Positions 45,486 to 54,795 of a DNA stretch of 64,000 nt are shown one piece after another (position 1 is the stretch's first letter; every line of letters starts with the position of its first letter). Below the pieces are notes generated by a model that ran no database searches, had not been told where the DNA came from, and worked only from the letters and a program-made list of their open reading frames with translations. The DNA lies in contig CALUJY010000002.1 in assembly GCA_944321085.1 (NCBI GenBank), positions 186,001-250,000 of the forward strand, in the 5' to 3' direction. This DNA is from an uncultured Barnesiella sp. (GTDB lineage Bacteria; Bacteroidota; Bacteroidia; Bacteroidales; Barnesiellaceae_A). The position numbers were made by a program, and so were the translations under genes.

Positions 45486-46349
45486 TTATTCGTTGAGTGT
45501 TTGCATTACTATTTTCACTGCTTCCACGGCCGGACGCACATCGTGTACCCGCAATATATCAGCCCCGCCCAGCAGAGCCATGACGTTGAGTGCCGTCGTA
45601 CCGTTTACGCTTTCCTCGGGTGTCGTACCGAGTAATTTATATATCATAGATTTCCGCGAAACGCCAACCAGCAACGGCAGACCTAATGGCAGAAATTCGT
45701 CCAAATGTCTCATCAACCTGTAATTATCGGTCACGGTCTTGCTGAACCCGAACCCGGGGTCGACAATAATATCGCATACGCCCATACGGGTGAGGCGGTC
45801 TATCTTTGCGGCAAAATATTGCAGCACATCGGCTACGACATTGTCATATACAAGATACCGCGCGTCCATCATCTGCGACGGGATACCGCGCATGTGCATC
45901 ATAATATACGGCACCCGCAGGCTTGCCACCACATCGTACATGTCGGGGTCTAACTCGCCCGCCGATATGTCGTTGATTATCTGCACACCATACTCCTCAA
46001 CGCAACGACGAGCCACCGATGCCCTGAACGTGTCGACCGACACAATAGCTTCAGGTGCTATACGACGCACAATTTCCAGACCTTGTGCCAAACGCCGCAT
46101 CTCCTCGTCGGGCGAAACGTTGTCGCACCCGGGACGCGATGAGTAGCCACCTATATCTATCATATCGGCGCCTTCGGCAAGGAGTTCCCGTACACGAACG
46201 GCAATCTGTTCTTCGGTAGCACAACGGCTGCCGGCAAAGAAAGAGTCGGGTGTAACATTGAGGATACCCATCACCTTGGGCTGCGACAAATCTACCAACC
46301 TGCCACCGGCATTGAGGGTAAGTCTCTTATTTTTTTTGTCGAGAAGCAT
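45486..46349 (-). CDS. folP: Dihydropteroate synthase
   Basis: A 287-residue TIM-barrel enzyme of folate synthesis that joins p-aminobenzoate to dihydropterin diphosphate; it is the sulfonamide target. Marks are MGILNVTPDSFFAG (residues about 27-40), ADMIDIGGYSSRPG, IVSVDTFRASVA and DPGFGFSKTVTDN. Normal length. It begins a two-gene unit with cdaA, from which it is separated by 5 bases, an arrangement common in Bacteroidetes. A degenerate -7 element (TAACTTCG on the minus strand) lies near 46365-46372. Confidence 0.93.
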   Translation of the reverse strand: MLLDKKNKRLTLNAGGRLVDLSQPKVMGILNVTPDSFFAGSRCATEEQIAVRVRELLAEGADMIDIGGYSSRPGCDNVSPDEEMRRLAQGLEIVRRIAPEAIVSVDTFRASVARRCVEEYGVQIINDISAGELDPDMYDVVASLRVPYIMMHMRGIPSQMMDARYLVYDNVVADVLQYFAAKIDRLTRMGVCDIIVDPGFGFSKTVTDNYRLMRHLDEFLPLGLPLLVGVSRKSMIYKLLGTTPEESVNGTTALNVMALLGGADILRVHDVRPAVEAVKIVMQTLNE

Positions 46350-46552
46350 ACTGTTTCCTTATAAGAAGCGAAGTTACAATTTTTCCGTCAAACAGAACCT
46401 GTTTACCTGCATAAAAACAATATTCAATGCTATACTTTGTTATTCACAACCCGAATCGACAGATTACAAAAAATGTGTCGTTGCCCGCATATCGGTCATT
46501 GCAAATCGGGATATTTGCCGTTGGGTCTCATAACAAACCGTACTCTACCGTT

Positions 46553-46888
46553 TCATTCTTCTCCTATTCTCGGCACGGGTTGCATGACACGTTGCGAAGG
46601 TACATTTTGCGGTTTATACCCTATGGTATCGTCCACCACACGGGTGTGACGGACGTAGCTGCGTTTGTCGTCGGCCTGTAAAACAGAGTCGGCTTGTGAA
46701 CGAAACAATGCTATTTCTTGTTGTAGTACCGAATAATCGGCCGTAGCATCGCGCCGCTGTCCCTTATGATACGATATACCGACTTGCATAATCGCCATAA
46801 CGACAACTACGGCCACAAGGACGACCGTTGCACGACGTTGCCCCCGCGATAACGCCAACCACGCATCAATAAAAGAGTTTCTATTCAT
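46553..46888 (-). CDS. Small membrane protein of unknown function
   Basis: A 111-residue protein with a basic N-terminus (MNRNSFIDAWLALSRGQRRAT), one hydrophobic helix (about residues 23-40) and a soluble tail with a short coiled helix (YSVLQQEIALFRSQADSVLQ). It resembles the membrane-anchored start of helix-hairpin-helix proteins of Bacteroidetes, but ends before such a domain. No known domain is complete; function unknown. It lies alone between folP and the VanZ gene. Confidence 0.5.
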   Translation of the reverse strand: MNRNSFIDAWLALSRGQRRATVVLVAVVVVMAIMQVGISYHKGQRRDATADYSVLQQEIALFRSQADSVLQADDKRSYVRHTRVVDDTIGYKPQNVPSQRVMQPVPRIGEE

Positions 46889-46950
46889 AATATATTATAA
46901 ACCAAACATCAAACAGATAATGTCATGACAACAAAATCTGTTAAACCGCA

Positions 46951-46981
46951 TTGTATGATTTGTGCAAATTTAATATCTTTG
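46951..46981 (+). promoter_or_regulatory. Bacteroidetes promoter of the VanZ-family gene
   Basis: TTG at 46951-46953, a 20-base spacer and TATCTTTG at 46974-46981 fit the Bacteroidetes consensus in both elements and spacing. It supports ATG 47029 over the longer frame opening at 46951. Confidence 0.65.
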
Positions 46982-47028
46982 CCGCAAAGTTCGAGCCTTA
47001 TTTTCAACAAAATACAAAGCTCCTCCTT

Positions 47029-47445
47029 ATGAAACACGTAACATATATTTCCCGCTATATCCCCACGACAATGGTTCTTGCAGCCATCTTGTATTTGTCA
47101 TTGGCTTCTAACCCTGTGCCCGACACGGGTGGTTTATTCGATTTCCCGGGTAGCGACAAGGTTGTGCATGGCATCATGTATATGGGGTTGACACTCGTCT
47201 TTTGCTTCGACTACTATCGTCATGTTCCCGCAAAAAACGATTCTCGTACTATGCTTGCCGCCTTTATCATCGCCATTGCATTGGGCGGAATTATCGAGAT
47301 ACTGCAACAAGCCATGCACATGGGACGTACCGGCGACTTTTATGATTTCATCGCCGATGCCGTGGGTGCTGCCATAGGTATGGGGCTGGGACTGTGGGTC
47401 ATAAAACCGTTCTTATTGTCGCGACAGGCCAAAACAGCCCATTGA
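47029..47445 (+). CDS. VanZ family membrane protein
   Basis: A 138-residue inner-membrane protein with four helices. Marks are LASNPVPD, then GSDKVVHGIMYMGLTLVFCF, and a later helix with GGIIEILQQAMHMGRTGDFYDFIADAVGAAIGM: the D-x-x-x-H and E-x-x-Q pattern is that of the VanZ family. VanZ confers low-level teicoplanin resistance in enterococci; the Bacteroidetes members have no assigned role. It converges on miaA. Confidence 0.82.
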   Translation: MKHVTYISRYIPTTMVLAAILYLSLASNPVPDTGGLFDFPGSDKVVHGIMYMGLTLVFCFDYYRHVPAKNDSRTMLAAFIIAIALGGIIEILQQAMHMGRTGDFYDFIADAVGAAIGMGLGLWVIKPFLLSRQAKTAH

Positions 47446-47486
47446 AACGGCTGTACTTCGGACAACGGCACACCTTTCGGCACATA

Positions 47487-48398
47487 TCAATCGGTAACTT
47501 CGCCCGACTGACGACGGATATATGAAAGTATATCGGTATCGCCGGGTGCAAACCAACGCATATCGGCATCACGCAAAAACCACGTCAGTTGTTTTTTGGC
47601 ATACACCCGCGTGTTCTTCTGTATGCGCGCCACAGCAGTATCATAGTCCATTTTACCTTCGAAATAAGCAAAAAGTTCCTTATATCCCACGGTATTGAGC
47701 GAATTACAGGCTCGATATGGATATACCCTGCGCGCTTCATCTACCAATCCGGCCTCCATCATAGCTGTAACACGGCGATTGATGCGGTCGAAGAGTTGCT
47801 CTCGCGGCAAGTTAAGCCCTATCTTTACGATGCGGAACGGCCTCTCTTTCACGGTGTTGGTACGCAAAGAAGAGTACGGTTTTCCCGCCTCTAAGCATAT
47901 CTCTATGGCGTGTATGACACGCTTGTGGTTGTTGCGGTCGACAATCGCATAATACTCGGCATCCAACTCGTGCAACCACGCAAGCATATAGTCGTTGCCG
48001 TGTTGCTCATAGCAGGCATACACCTGCCGACGCACCTCATCGCTAATGGTAGGCAGCAAATCTATCCCTTTGCACACGGCATCGACATACATCATGGAAC
48101 CGCCGCACATGACGGCATAAGGCGAACGGGCAAACAAACGGGGAAGCAAAGCCATCACATCGCTCTCGAACTGAGCGGCACTGTAATAGTCGTCCAACCC
48201 CAACATACCTACAAAATGATGGGGCACCTGCGCCAATTCTTGTGCCGTAGGCGCAGCCGTGCCGATGGGTATATCACGATAGACCTGACGAGAATCGGCT
48301 GAGATAATCTCAGCCGATAATGCTTGCGCCACACCAATGGCAGTGGCCGTCTTGCCCACACCGGTAGGTCCGGTAATTACGACAAGTGTCGGGGTCAT
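47487..48398 (-). CDS. miaA: tRNA dimethylallyltransferase
   Basis: A 303-residue enzyme that adds a dimethylallyl group to adenosine 37 of tRNAs reading codons that start with U. Motifs: the P-loop [11 protein letters not shown] (residues about 9-19), [16 protein letters not shown], and [12 protein letters not shown] in the middle. All substrate-binding residues expected by the family are present and the length is usual. It overlaps the end of pepT by 4 bases (ATGA) and follows it in an operon. Confidence 0.93.
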   Translation of the reverse strand: MTPTLVVITGPTGVGKTATAIGVAQALSAEIISADSRQVYRDIPIGTAAPTAQELAQVPHHFVGMLGLDDYYSAAQFESDVMALLPRLFARSPYAVMCGGSMMYVDAVCKGIDLLPTISDEVRRQVYACYEQHGNDYMLAWLHELDAEYYAIVDRNNHKRVIHAIEICLEAGKPYSSLRTNTVKERPFRIVKIGLNLPREQLFDRINRRVTAMMEAGLVDEARRVYPYRACNSLNTVGYKELFAYFEGKMDYDTAVARIQKNTRVYAKKQLTWFLRDADMRWFAPGDTDILSYIRRQSGEVTD

Positions 48399-49618
48399 TT
48401 TGCGTCGGCTACCAGTCGGGCTATTTCTACAACCAATGCCGAGGCTTTTTCCATAGATTGTATGGGCACAAACTCATAGCGGCCATGGAAGTTGAGCCCG
48501 CCGGCGAATATGTTGGGACAAGGCAGCCCTTTGAACGAGAGTTGTGCGCCGTCCGTCCCACCTCGTATGGGTTTCACTTTCGGCACAATACCTACGTTTT
48601 TCATAGCCAGCGACACGAGGTCTATAATGTGCATGACAGGCTCTACCTTCTCGCGCATATTGTAGTATTGGTCTTTAATCTCTATCTCTGCACAACCGGG
48701 AAATTCGTTATTGATTTTACGAGTCAGGTGTTCGAGCTCCTTCTTGCGACGTTCGAAACGGTCACGGTCGTGGTCGCGGATAATATATGTCAGTACCGAT
48801 TTCTCGACATTTCCTTCGAACGAAACAAGGTGATAGAAACCTTCGTACCCCTCGGTATGCTCGGGCGTCTCCCAACGCGGCAGCATGATGGCGAATTGGT
48901 TGGCGATACGAATAGAGTTAATCATCTTATGCTTGGCATATCCGGGATGCACATTGCGGCCGCGGAAAGTGACATGCGCCACAGCAGCATTGAAGTTCTC
49001 ATATTCGAGTTCTCCTATCTCACCGCCGTCGAGCGTGTAAGCCCAGTCGGCACCAAACGCTTCGACATCGAATTTGTGTGCGCCCAACCCAATCTCTTCA
49101 TCGGGATTGAAAGCAACACGTATTTTGCCATGTTTTATCTCGGGATGAGCCAACAGATACTCCATAGCTGTAATAATTTCAGCAATACCGGCCTTGTCGT
49201 CGGCACCGAGCAAAGTCTTACCATCGGTTACGATAAGGTCTTGCCCCACATAATGCAACATCTCGGGGAACTCTTCGGGACGCAACACCACGTTTTCTTC
49301 GGCACACAACACAATCTCGCCACCGTCGTAGTTTTTCACAATACGTGGCGAAACGTTGCGCCCGCTCATATCGGGGCTGGTATCCAAGTGTGCTATAAAT
49401 CCCACCGTCGGCAACTCTTTGTCAGTATTGGCTGGCAGGGTAGCCATGAGATAACCGTTCTCGTCGAGTGTTATTTCCGAAAGTCCCAAACGTTGCAACT
49501 CTTTTTCGAGCGCTTTGGCAAAAATCATCTGCCCCGGAGTACTGGGTGTCATGTTGGTAAGCTCGTCCGACTGCGTGTCGAAGCTCACATAGTGGAGAAA
49601 TCTGTCTATAAGTGTCAT
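48395..49618 (-). CDS. pepT: Peptidase T (tripeptidase)
   Basis: A 407-residue zinc aminopeptidase of family M20 that removes the N-terminal residue of tripeptides. Marks: [18 protein letters not shown] at the start, [10 protein letters not shown] (zinc ligands), [13 protein letters not shown] with the bridging aspartate, [13 protein letters not shown] with the catalytic glutamate, and [18 protein letters not shown]. Length equals E. coli PepT. The start MTLIDRF is chosen because it is the family start; the frame goes 60 bases upstream. A -7 element lies upstream, and miaA is coupled downstream. Confidence 0.93.
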   Translation of the reverse strand: MTLIDRFLHYVSFDTQSDELTNMTPSTPGQMIFAKALEKELQRLGLSEITLDENGYLMATLPANTDKELPTVGFIAHLDTSPDMSGRNVSPRIVKNYDGGEIVLCAEENVVLRPEEFPEMLHYVGQDLIVTDGKTLLGADDKAGIAEIITAMEYLLAHPEIKHGKIRVAFNPDEEIGLGAHKFDVEAFGADWAYTLDGGEIGELEYENFNAAVAHVTFRGRNVHPGYAKHKMINSIRIANQFAIMLPRWETPEHTEGYEGFYHLVSFEGNVEKSVLTYIIRDHDRDRFERRKKELEHLTRKINNEFPGCAEIEIKDQYYNMREKVEPVMHIIDLVSLAMKNVGIVPKVKPIRGGTDGAQLSFKGLPCPNIFAGGLNFHGRYEFVPIQSMEKASALVVEIARLVADAK

Positions 49619-49682
49619 ATTCACAGTGTTATTAAATTCAGGAAACAATATTCGGCAAAAACGTCTCATGCCAAACACACAA

Positions 49683-49690
49683 CAAAGGTA
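49683..49690 (-). promoter_or_regulatory. -7 promoter element of the pepT-miaA operon
   Basis: TACCTTTG on the minus strand, an exact TAnnTTTG match; a TTG 22 bases further upstream may be the -33 element. Confidence 0.55.
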
Positions 49691-49910
49691 CTACATTTTT
49701 ACTCATCGGCTACAATAAAATGTAATAAATTTCATGCTGTAAATCACTACTTCTCCCTTCTGTTTTCCATAACAGAGTAACGCTATCGCGATGTACCAAG
49801 GTGAACAGGTCAACGGCACTACATACCAGATCTCTAATATTTTACAAACTCTCCGGGCAATAGCTAACGTTAATACATCTCTCAATCGAAGAGACTCCAT
49901 AGAATTTGTG

Positions 49911-49918
49911 TAACTTTG
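49911..49918 (+). promoter_or_regulatory. -7 promoter element of the NUC1 nuclease gene
   Basis: TAACTTTG, an exact TAnnTTTG match, 28 bases before ATG 49947. Confidence 0.5.
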
Positions 49919-49946
49919 CAACGTATTCAATAACACAACAGCAGCA

Positions 49947-50837
49947 ATGGCAAAGAAGAGACGGAGTACACAAAAAAGCAAGAAAAAGAAACGTAACAAT
50001 TCGAAACACATCGTACGCAACACGATAACCGTAATTGTTATTATTGTCATCATCGTCGTGCTATTGCTATATCTGCGAAACAACACATCGCCCCTACCTC
50101 TCAGGAGTAATAATACACCAGCCTATACCAGCAGCGCAGTAGAAGAACATATCGCCGACCTCGACATGGCTCGGACACCGCAAGGCCGACGCAGCCAAAT
50201 CATAGAGCACAAAGGCTACACGGTGTCGTACAACTCGCAATGGCGACTGCCCAATTGGGTGGCATACGAACTCACCGCCGAAGAGACGCGCGGCGATGCC
50301 GAACGCAGCAACCGGTTTCTTGTTGACCCCAAAGTGGAAGGCGTATGCCCCCGACACAACGATTACACCCGCAGTGGATACGACCGCGGCCACATGGCGC
50401 CGGCCGCCGACATGACATGGGACAAACAAGCCATGCGCGAATCGTTCTACATGAGCAACATCTGCCCACAAGTACACGGACTGAACGCCGGTGCATGGAA
50501 ACAACTAGAAAACAAAATACGTATATGGGCACGACGCGACAGTGCTATCATCGTTGTGAGTGGCCCTATTGTGAAGAAATCGCACCCCACGATAGGCCGC
50601 AACCGCGTGGCCGTACCCGATTATTTCTACAAAATCGTAGCATCGCCCTACGTAAACCAACCGCGCGGCATAGCCTTCATATTCAAAAACGAGGTTGCCA
50701 AAGAACCGCTCTACACCTATACAGTGACGATAGACAGCGTAGAAGCTCTTACGGGAATAGACTTCCTCTATAACCTCCCGGACAGCCTCGAAAACTATAT
50801 AGAACAAAACATCGACTTGCAATCATGGCAACTATAA
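49947..50837 (+). CDS. DNA/RNA non-specific endonuclease, NUC1 family
   Basis: A 296-residue protein with a very basic start (MAKKRRSTQKSKKKKRNNSK), one membrane helix (about 25-43) and a beta-beta-alpha-metal nuclease domain. The active motif DRGH (residues 146-149) carries the catalytic histidine, and N171 with NAGAWKQLE supply the metal-site asparagine region. It would act on nucleic acids outside the cytoplasm, anchored by its helix. Its 3' end overlaps the start of mnmE by 13 bases in another frame, so translation may be coupled. Confidence 0.85.
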   Translation: MAKKRRSTQKSKKKKRNNSKHIVRNTITVIVIIVIIVVLLLYLRNNTSPLPLRSNNTPAYTSSAVEEHIADLDMARTPQGRRSQIIEHKGYTVSYNSQWRLPNWVAYELTAEETRGDAERSNRFLVDPKVEGVCPRHNDYTRSGYDRGHMAPAADMTWDKQAMRESFYMSNICPQVHGLNAGAWKQLENKIRIWARRDSAIIVVSGPIVKKSHPTIGRNRVAVPDYFYKIVASPYVNQPRGIAFIFKNEVAKEPLYTYTVTIDSVEALTGIDFLYNLPDSLENYIEQNIDLQSWQL

Positions 50838-52246
50838 ACCTCGACACAACACACGACACTATTTGCGCCATATCCACCCCTCCGGGGATAGGCGGCATCG
50901 CCGTTATCCGTATCAGCGGCAACAAAGCTATACCCATCGCCGACAGCATCTTCACCTCTATCCACCCTGGCAAAACCTTGGGCAACCAACCGGCCAATAA
51001 AGCGCTATTCGGTACCATACACGAGCAAGACAATATCATAGACGAGGTAATAGCAACTCCCTTTCGAGCGCCGCACTCATTCACCGGAGAAGATACGGTA
51101 GAGATTTCGTGCCACGGCTCGCTCTATATACAACAACACATCGTTGCACTGCTCATACAGCAAGGCTGCCGCATGGCCGAGGCTGGTGAGTTTACGCGTC
51201 GGGCATTTGCATCGGGACGTATCGACCTCTCGCAAGCCGAAGCCGTAGCCGACCTGATAGCAGCCAATACGGCCGCCGCACACCGCCTTGCCATGAACCA
51301 AATGCGCGGCAAATTCAGTCAACGCCTTTCGCAACTAAGAAACAATCTGCTCGAATTCGTCTCCCTTATAGAGCTCGAACTCGATTTCAGCGAAGAAGAC
51401 GTAGAATTTGCCGACCGTACCCGTCTGCAAGACCTTGCTGACAATATCGCCCATGAACTGCAACAACTTGCCAACTCGTTCGCCATAGGTAACGCCATAA
51501 AAAACGGCATCCCTACCACCATCGTAGGCGAAACGAACGCCGGGAAATCGACCCTGCTCAACCTGCTGGCACACGACGAAAAAGCTCTCGTGAGCGACAT
51601 ACACGGCACCACCCGCGATGTGATAGAAGACGTCATCATCATCGGCGGCATGCAATTCCGACTTATCGACACAGCCGGCATACGCGACACACACGATACC
51701 ATAGAGACGATGGGCATTGAGCGCACGTTCGACAAACTGAGGCAATCCGATATAGTAATTTGGCTCATCGACAGCACCGATGCGCCCGAAAAAATCGCTG
51801 CTATGGCACAGCGCATCGCTCCGCTATGCGCAGGCAAACACCTCATAGCGGTGTTCAACAAAGCCGACCTGCTCGACAAAGAACAAACCGAACGGCTCAC
51901 TGCCACCTACGATACGCTGCCCATCGACGCCGATACCCCCCTCTTCATATCGGCCAAATACAACACCGGTATAGACCGCCTCACTCAACGCCTCGTAGCC
52001 ATTGCCCGCACATCGGCCGGCGGAAGTGGCGATGTAATAGTGACAAACATACGCCACTACGAAGCCTTGACAAAAGCCCTCGATGCCATACAGCGCGTGC
52101 AACAAGGCCTCACCACCACCCTATCTGCCGACTTCATAGCACAAGACATTCGCGAATGTATGCACTACTTAGGCGAAATTACCGGCGAAATATCCACTAA
52201 CGAAATCCTCGGTTCCATCTTCTCACGCTTTTGCATCGGGAAATGA
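50825..52246 (+). CDS. mnmE: tRNA modification GTPase MnmE
   Basis: A 473-residue GTPase that, with MnmG, modifies the wobble uridine (cmnm5U) of certain tRNAs. An N-terminal folate-binding TrmE domain, a helical domain, and an inserted G domain with GETNAGKSTLLN (P-loop, residue about 236), DTAGIRDT (G3) and NKADLLD (G4) are present, and the protein ends with the conserved FCIGK, where the cysteine is functional. It is intact although an integrative element begins directly after its stop. The last 18 bases (52229-52246) are the likely attachment site. Confidence 0.95.
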   Translation: MATINLDTTHDTICAISTPPGIGGIAVIRISGNKAIPIADSIFTSIHPGKTLGNQPANKALFGTIHEQDNIIDEVIATPFRAPHSFTGEDTVEISCHGSLYIQQHIVALLIQQGCRMAEAGEFTRRAFASGRIDLSQAEAVADLIAANTAAAHRLAMNQMRGKFSQRLSQLRNNLLEFVSLIELELDFSEEDVEFADRTRLQDLADNIAHELQQLANSFAIGNAIKNGIPTTIVGETNAGKSTLLNLLAHDEKALVSDIHGTTRDVIEDVIIIGGMQFRLIDTAGIRDTHDTIETMGIERTFDKLRQSDIVIWLIDSTDAPEKIAAMAQRIAPLCAGKHLIAVFNKADLLDKEQTERLTATYDTLPIDADTPLFISAKYNTGIDRLTQRLVAIARTSAGGSGDVIVTNIRHYEALTKALDAIQRVQQGLTTTLSADFIAQDIRECMHYLGEITGEISTNEILGSIFSRFCIGK

Positions 52247-52289
52247 TATATCGCAATTAACTGCAACGAATTAGAACCAACTATAATGA

Positions 52290-52315
52290 AGTCACTGATT
52301 ATCAGTGGCTTTTTT
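52290..52315 (+). terminator. Terminator after mnmE
   Basis: Stem agtcactg / cagtggct (52290-52297 with 52303-52310, one G-U pair) with a 5-base loop, followed by a run of six T. Confidence 0.75.
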
Positions 52316-52430
52316 ATTTGTCCAAAATCCGGCTATGTGCAGTCGGAGATAGTTATCCGCCATATTTTTCTACCGTATTTCTACCGCGGAACATTTTCGG
52401 GATTTGCCCCGATGTCACGATGACGCAGTA

Positions 52431-52467
52431 GTTGACGTGTGTTGACAATGGTTTACGTGTGTTGACA
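52431..52467 (+). repeat. Tandem 17-base direct repeats in the element's left end
   Basis: Two copies, gttgacgtgtgttgaca at 52431-52447 and gtttacgtgtgttgaca at 52451-52467, differing at one base and centred 20 bases apart (two helical turns). They lie between mnmE and the first element gene. The spacing suits cooperative binding of a recombinase arm domain or the multi-HTH protein. Confidence 0.7.
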
Positions 52468-52516
52468 CAAAAGAGGAGAAATAAAGAGATTTGAACTCAA
52501 AATATATTAGGAAAAT

Positions 52517-53392
52517 ATGGAAGTAAGAAAGATTTGCCAATGGTGTGGAAAACCATTTATCGCTAAGAAAACAACGACTTGCTATTGCAGTCATCAGTGC
52601 TCCAATCTCGGTTACAAAGAACGTATCCGGGAACGTAAACGCCAGATGAGAAAAATGCAGGAATTGCTGCAACCTAAACAGGCTGCAGAAGGACAAGATT
52701 TCTTCTCATTTGCACAAGCTGCCAGGCTCATGGGGGTGACCCGCCAATATGTTTATAAATTGGTAAAGGAATCAAAACTAAGAGCATCCCGTATCAGTGG
52801 AAAGAAATCTCTTATCCGTCGTGCGGATATTGAGCTAATGCTAAAGACAAAACCTTATGAGCGAATAGTTCCTAAAGACGATTTTGACAAGAGTGAATAC
52901 TATACCACTGAAGAAATAGCGGAAAAGTATAAAGTCAATGCTAAATGGGTATGGACTTATACTCGGCAGCATAAGATTCCCAAAGTCAAAGTCCGCCAAT
53001 TCAACTACTACAGCAAAAAGCACATCGATGCGGCATTCACCAAGTACAGGACTGACGATGCCTTGACCGAATGGTACACACCGGAAGAGATTGAGGAAAA
53101 ATATGGAATGACCCGTGTAGCCATCCGCTCGCATGTCTATCGCAACAACATCCCCTCTAAGAAAGAGCACGGCCAGATATTCTACTCCAAACTTCACTTC
53201 GACCTGTCAAAACAGACCGCCGAAGAAGACTCGTCTGAATACTACACAGTACAGGAAGCCATGAAGAAATACAATCTCACCAGGGATTCTGTTTACGGCA
53301 TCCTGCAATTCCACGAAATAAAACGAGAGAAGAAAGGCAGGTTCGTGCGCTTTCTGAAGGTGGAATTCGACCACATCATGGGAGCCCGTTAG
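52517..53392 (+). CDS. DNA-binding protein with N-terminal zinc-finger-like region and four excisionase-like HTH units
   Basis: A 291-residue basic protein. The start has a cysteine pattern (C7, C10, C22, C24, C28) like a small zinc finger. Four repeated helix-turn-helix units of the MerR/excisionase (HTH_17) kind follow at about residues 62-109, 128-174, 187-230 and 242-287. Each has a (Y/W)YT-x2-E(I/A)-x2-KY core and ends in a short basic wing. This is probably the element's recombination directionality factor or regulator, acting at the direct repeats just upstream. AGGA lies 6 bases before the start. I know no family member well characterised with four units. Confidence 0.75.
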   Translation: MEVRKICQWCGKPFIAKKTTTCYCSHQCSNLGYKERIRERKRQMRKMQELLQPKQAAEGQDFFSFAQAARLMGVTRQYVYKLVKESKLRASRISGKKSLIRRADIELMLKTKPYERIVPKDDFDKSEYYTTEEIAEKYKVNAKWVWTYTRQHKIPKVKVRQFNYYSKKHIDAAFTKYRTDDALTEWYTPEEIEEKYGMTRVAIRSHVYRNNIPSKKEHGQIFYSKLHFDLSKQTAEEDSSEYYTVQEAMKKYNLTRDSVYGILQFHEIKREKKGRFVRFLKVEFDHIMGAR

Positions 53393-53511
53393 TGGCTAAA
53401 TGCGACCGACTGTAATTATTAAAAAATTATTCCCTGCTGATTATGGTCTGTATAAAAGCATTAAGGATTTTCGCAGCAAAAATCAGTTACAACCATTTAA
53501 TATTCAACATT

Positions 53512-54627
53512 ATGTCAGAATGCAAAACAGTTACATTGAGGACGCGCCCTTTGAAGAAAGGTATGCTGTCGTTCTACCTTGATTATTATCCGGGCTACCG
53601 GGATCAGGAAACAATGAAGACCATCCGCCATGAAGGATTGAACATTTACATCTATGCCAATCCCAAGAATCAGCGTGAACGCGACTTCAACGCTGCCATG
53701 TCGGAAAAGGCCGAAGCAATCCGGTGCCGGAGGTTCGAAGCCATCGTAAATGAGCGGTATGATTTCTTCGACAAGCGCAAGTACAAAGCGGACTTTCTGG
53801 AGTATTACCGGAAGCAGCTCCGCAAGCATGACCAGAAATGGGGATTTGTCTATCAGCACTTCTACAACTTCGTTCACGGCAAATGCACTTTCGAAGAAAT
53901 AGATGTGGACCTATGCAACAAGTTCCGGGAATACCTGCTTAACGCAAAGCAACTCCGGCGTGACGGACAGATATCAAAGAACTCCGCTTCCGGCTACTGG
54001 TCCACTTTCCGGGGATTCCTGAAGATTCTGTATCGCAACAGGATGATAAAGACCAATGTCAATGACTTTCTGGAAAAAATCGAACCGGAAGATGTTGCCA
54101 AGGAATACCTGAGTGTGGAAGATCTGTATTGTCTGGCTGAAACTCCGTGCAAGATACCTGTTCTAAAGACTGCTTCCCTCTTTTCATGCCTGACCAGTTT
54201 GCGGCTCAGCGATATACTTTCCCTTTGCTGGGAGGAAATCGTTGACTTTGCAGCTGGAGGAAAATGTGTCCATACCATCACCCAGAAGACCAAGACGGAA
54301 GACATCATCCCGATAAGCGATGAAGCTTTGGAACTGATCGGGTACAGTCCCGAGAAAAGAGGTCTAGTGTTCAAAGGTCTGAAACGGAGCTGGACACAGC
54401 AGCCTATGAAGGAATGGATCCGTTCCGCAGGAATTACCAAAAACATAACTTTCCACTCATACCGCAGGACATACGCGACTCTTCAAGCCGCAGCCGGTAC
54501 TGATATCCGTACTATCCAAAGCAACATGGCGCACAAGAGCATCACTACCACCCAACGCTACATGAAAGTAGTCGACAGCAACAAGCGTGAGGCGACCACC
54601 AAAATCACATTGACAAGGAAGGGGTGA
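53512..54627 (+). CDS. Tyrosine recombinase (integrase) of the Bacteroidetes type
   Basis: A 371-residue site-specific recombinase. An N-terminal Arm-type domain (residues about 1-75) and a SAM-like core-binding domain (about 85-185) precede the catalytic domain. Catalytic residues are R231 (SLRLSDIL), H315 and R318 (HSYRRT), H341 and the nucleophile Y350 (TQRYMKV). Start MSECKTVTLR is chosen because it is the usual family N-terminus; the frame opens 69 bases earlier. It presumably inserts the element at the mnmE 3' end. A strong hairpin follows 26 bases after the stop. Confidence 0.88.
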   Translation: MSECKTVTLRTRPLKKGMLSFYLDYYPGYRDQETMKTIRHEGLNIYIYANPKNQRERDFNAAMSEKAEAIRCRRFEAIVNERYDFFDKRKYKADFLEYYRKQLRKHDQKWGFVYQHFYNFVHGKCTFEEIDVDLCNKFREYLLNAKQLRRDGQISKNSASGYWSTFRGFLKILYRNRMIKTNVNDFLEKIEPEDVAKEYLSVEDLYCLAETPCKIPVLKTASLFSCLTSLRLSDILSLCWEEIVDFAAGGKCVHTITQKTKTEDIIPISDEALELIGYSPEKRGLVFKGLKRSWTQQPMKEWIRSAGITKNITFHSYRRTYATLQAAAGTDIRTIQSNMAHKSITTTQRYMKVVDSNKREATTKITLTRKG

Positions 54628-54653
54628 CCTGACTGATTCATGCCTGTTTTATC

Positions 54654-54702
54654 GGTTAGAGTATGATTTTTCGCTGAAAATCATACTCTAACCATATTTT
54701 TT
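54654..54702 (+). terminator. Strong terminator after the recombinase gene
   Basis: A perfect 17-base-pair stem (54654-54670 with 54677-54693, ggttagagtatgatttt / aaaatcatactctaacc) with a 6-base loop, followed by a T-rich tail. Confidence 0.85.
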
Positions 54703-54795
54703 CTTAATTCCCGGCTGATTTTCCGACATTATTTACAACTGTCTGAAACCGGACATCTATTTTTGTCCTATCATAATTCCAAATAATAACAGTTT

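Noticed and set aside
48386..49780. A 464-codon open frame on the plus strand opposite pepT
   Set aside because: pepT on the other strand has all family motifs; the mirror frame has odd composition and no family resemblance.
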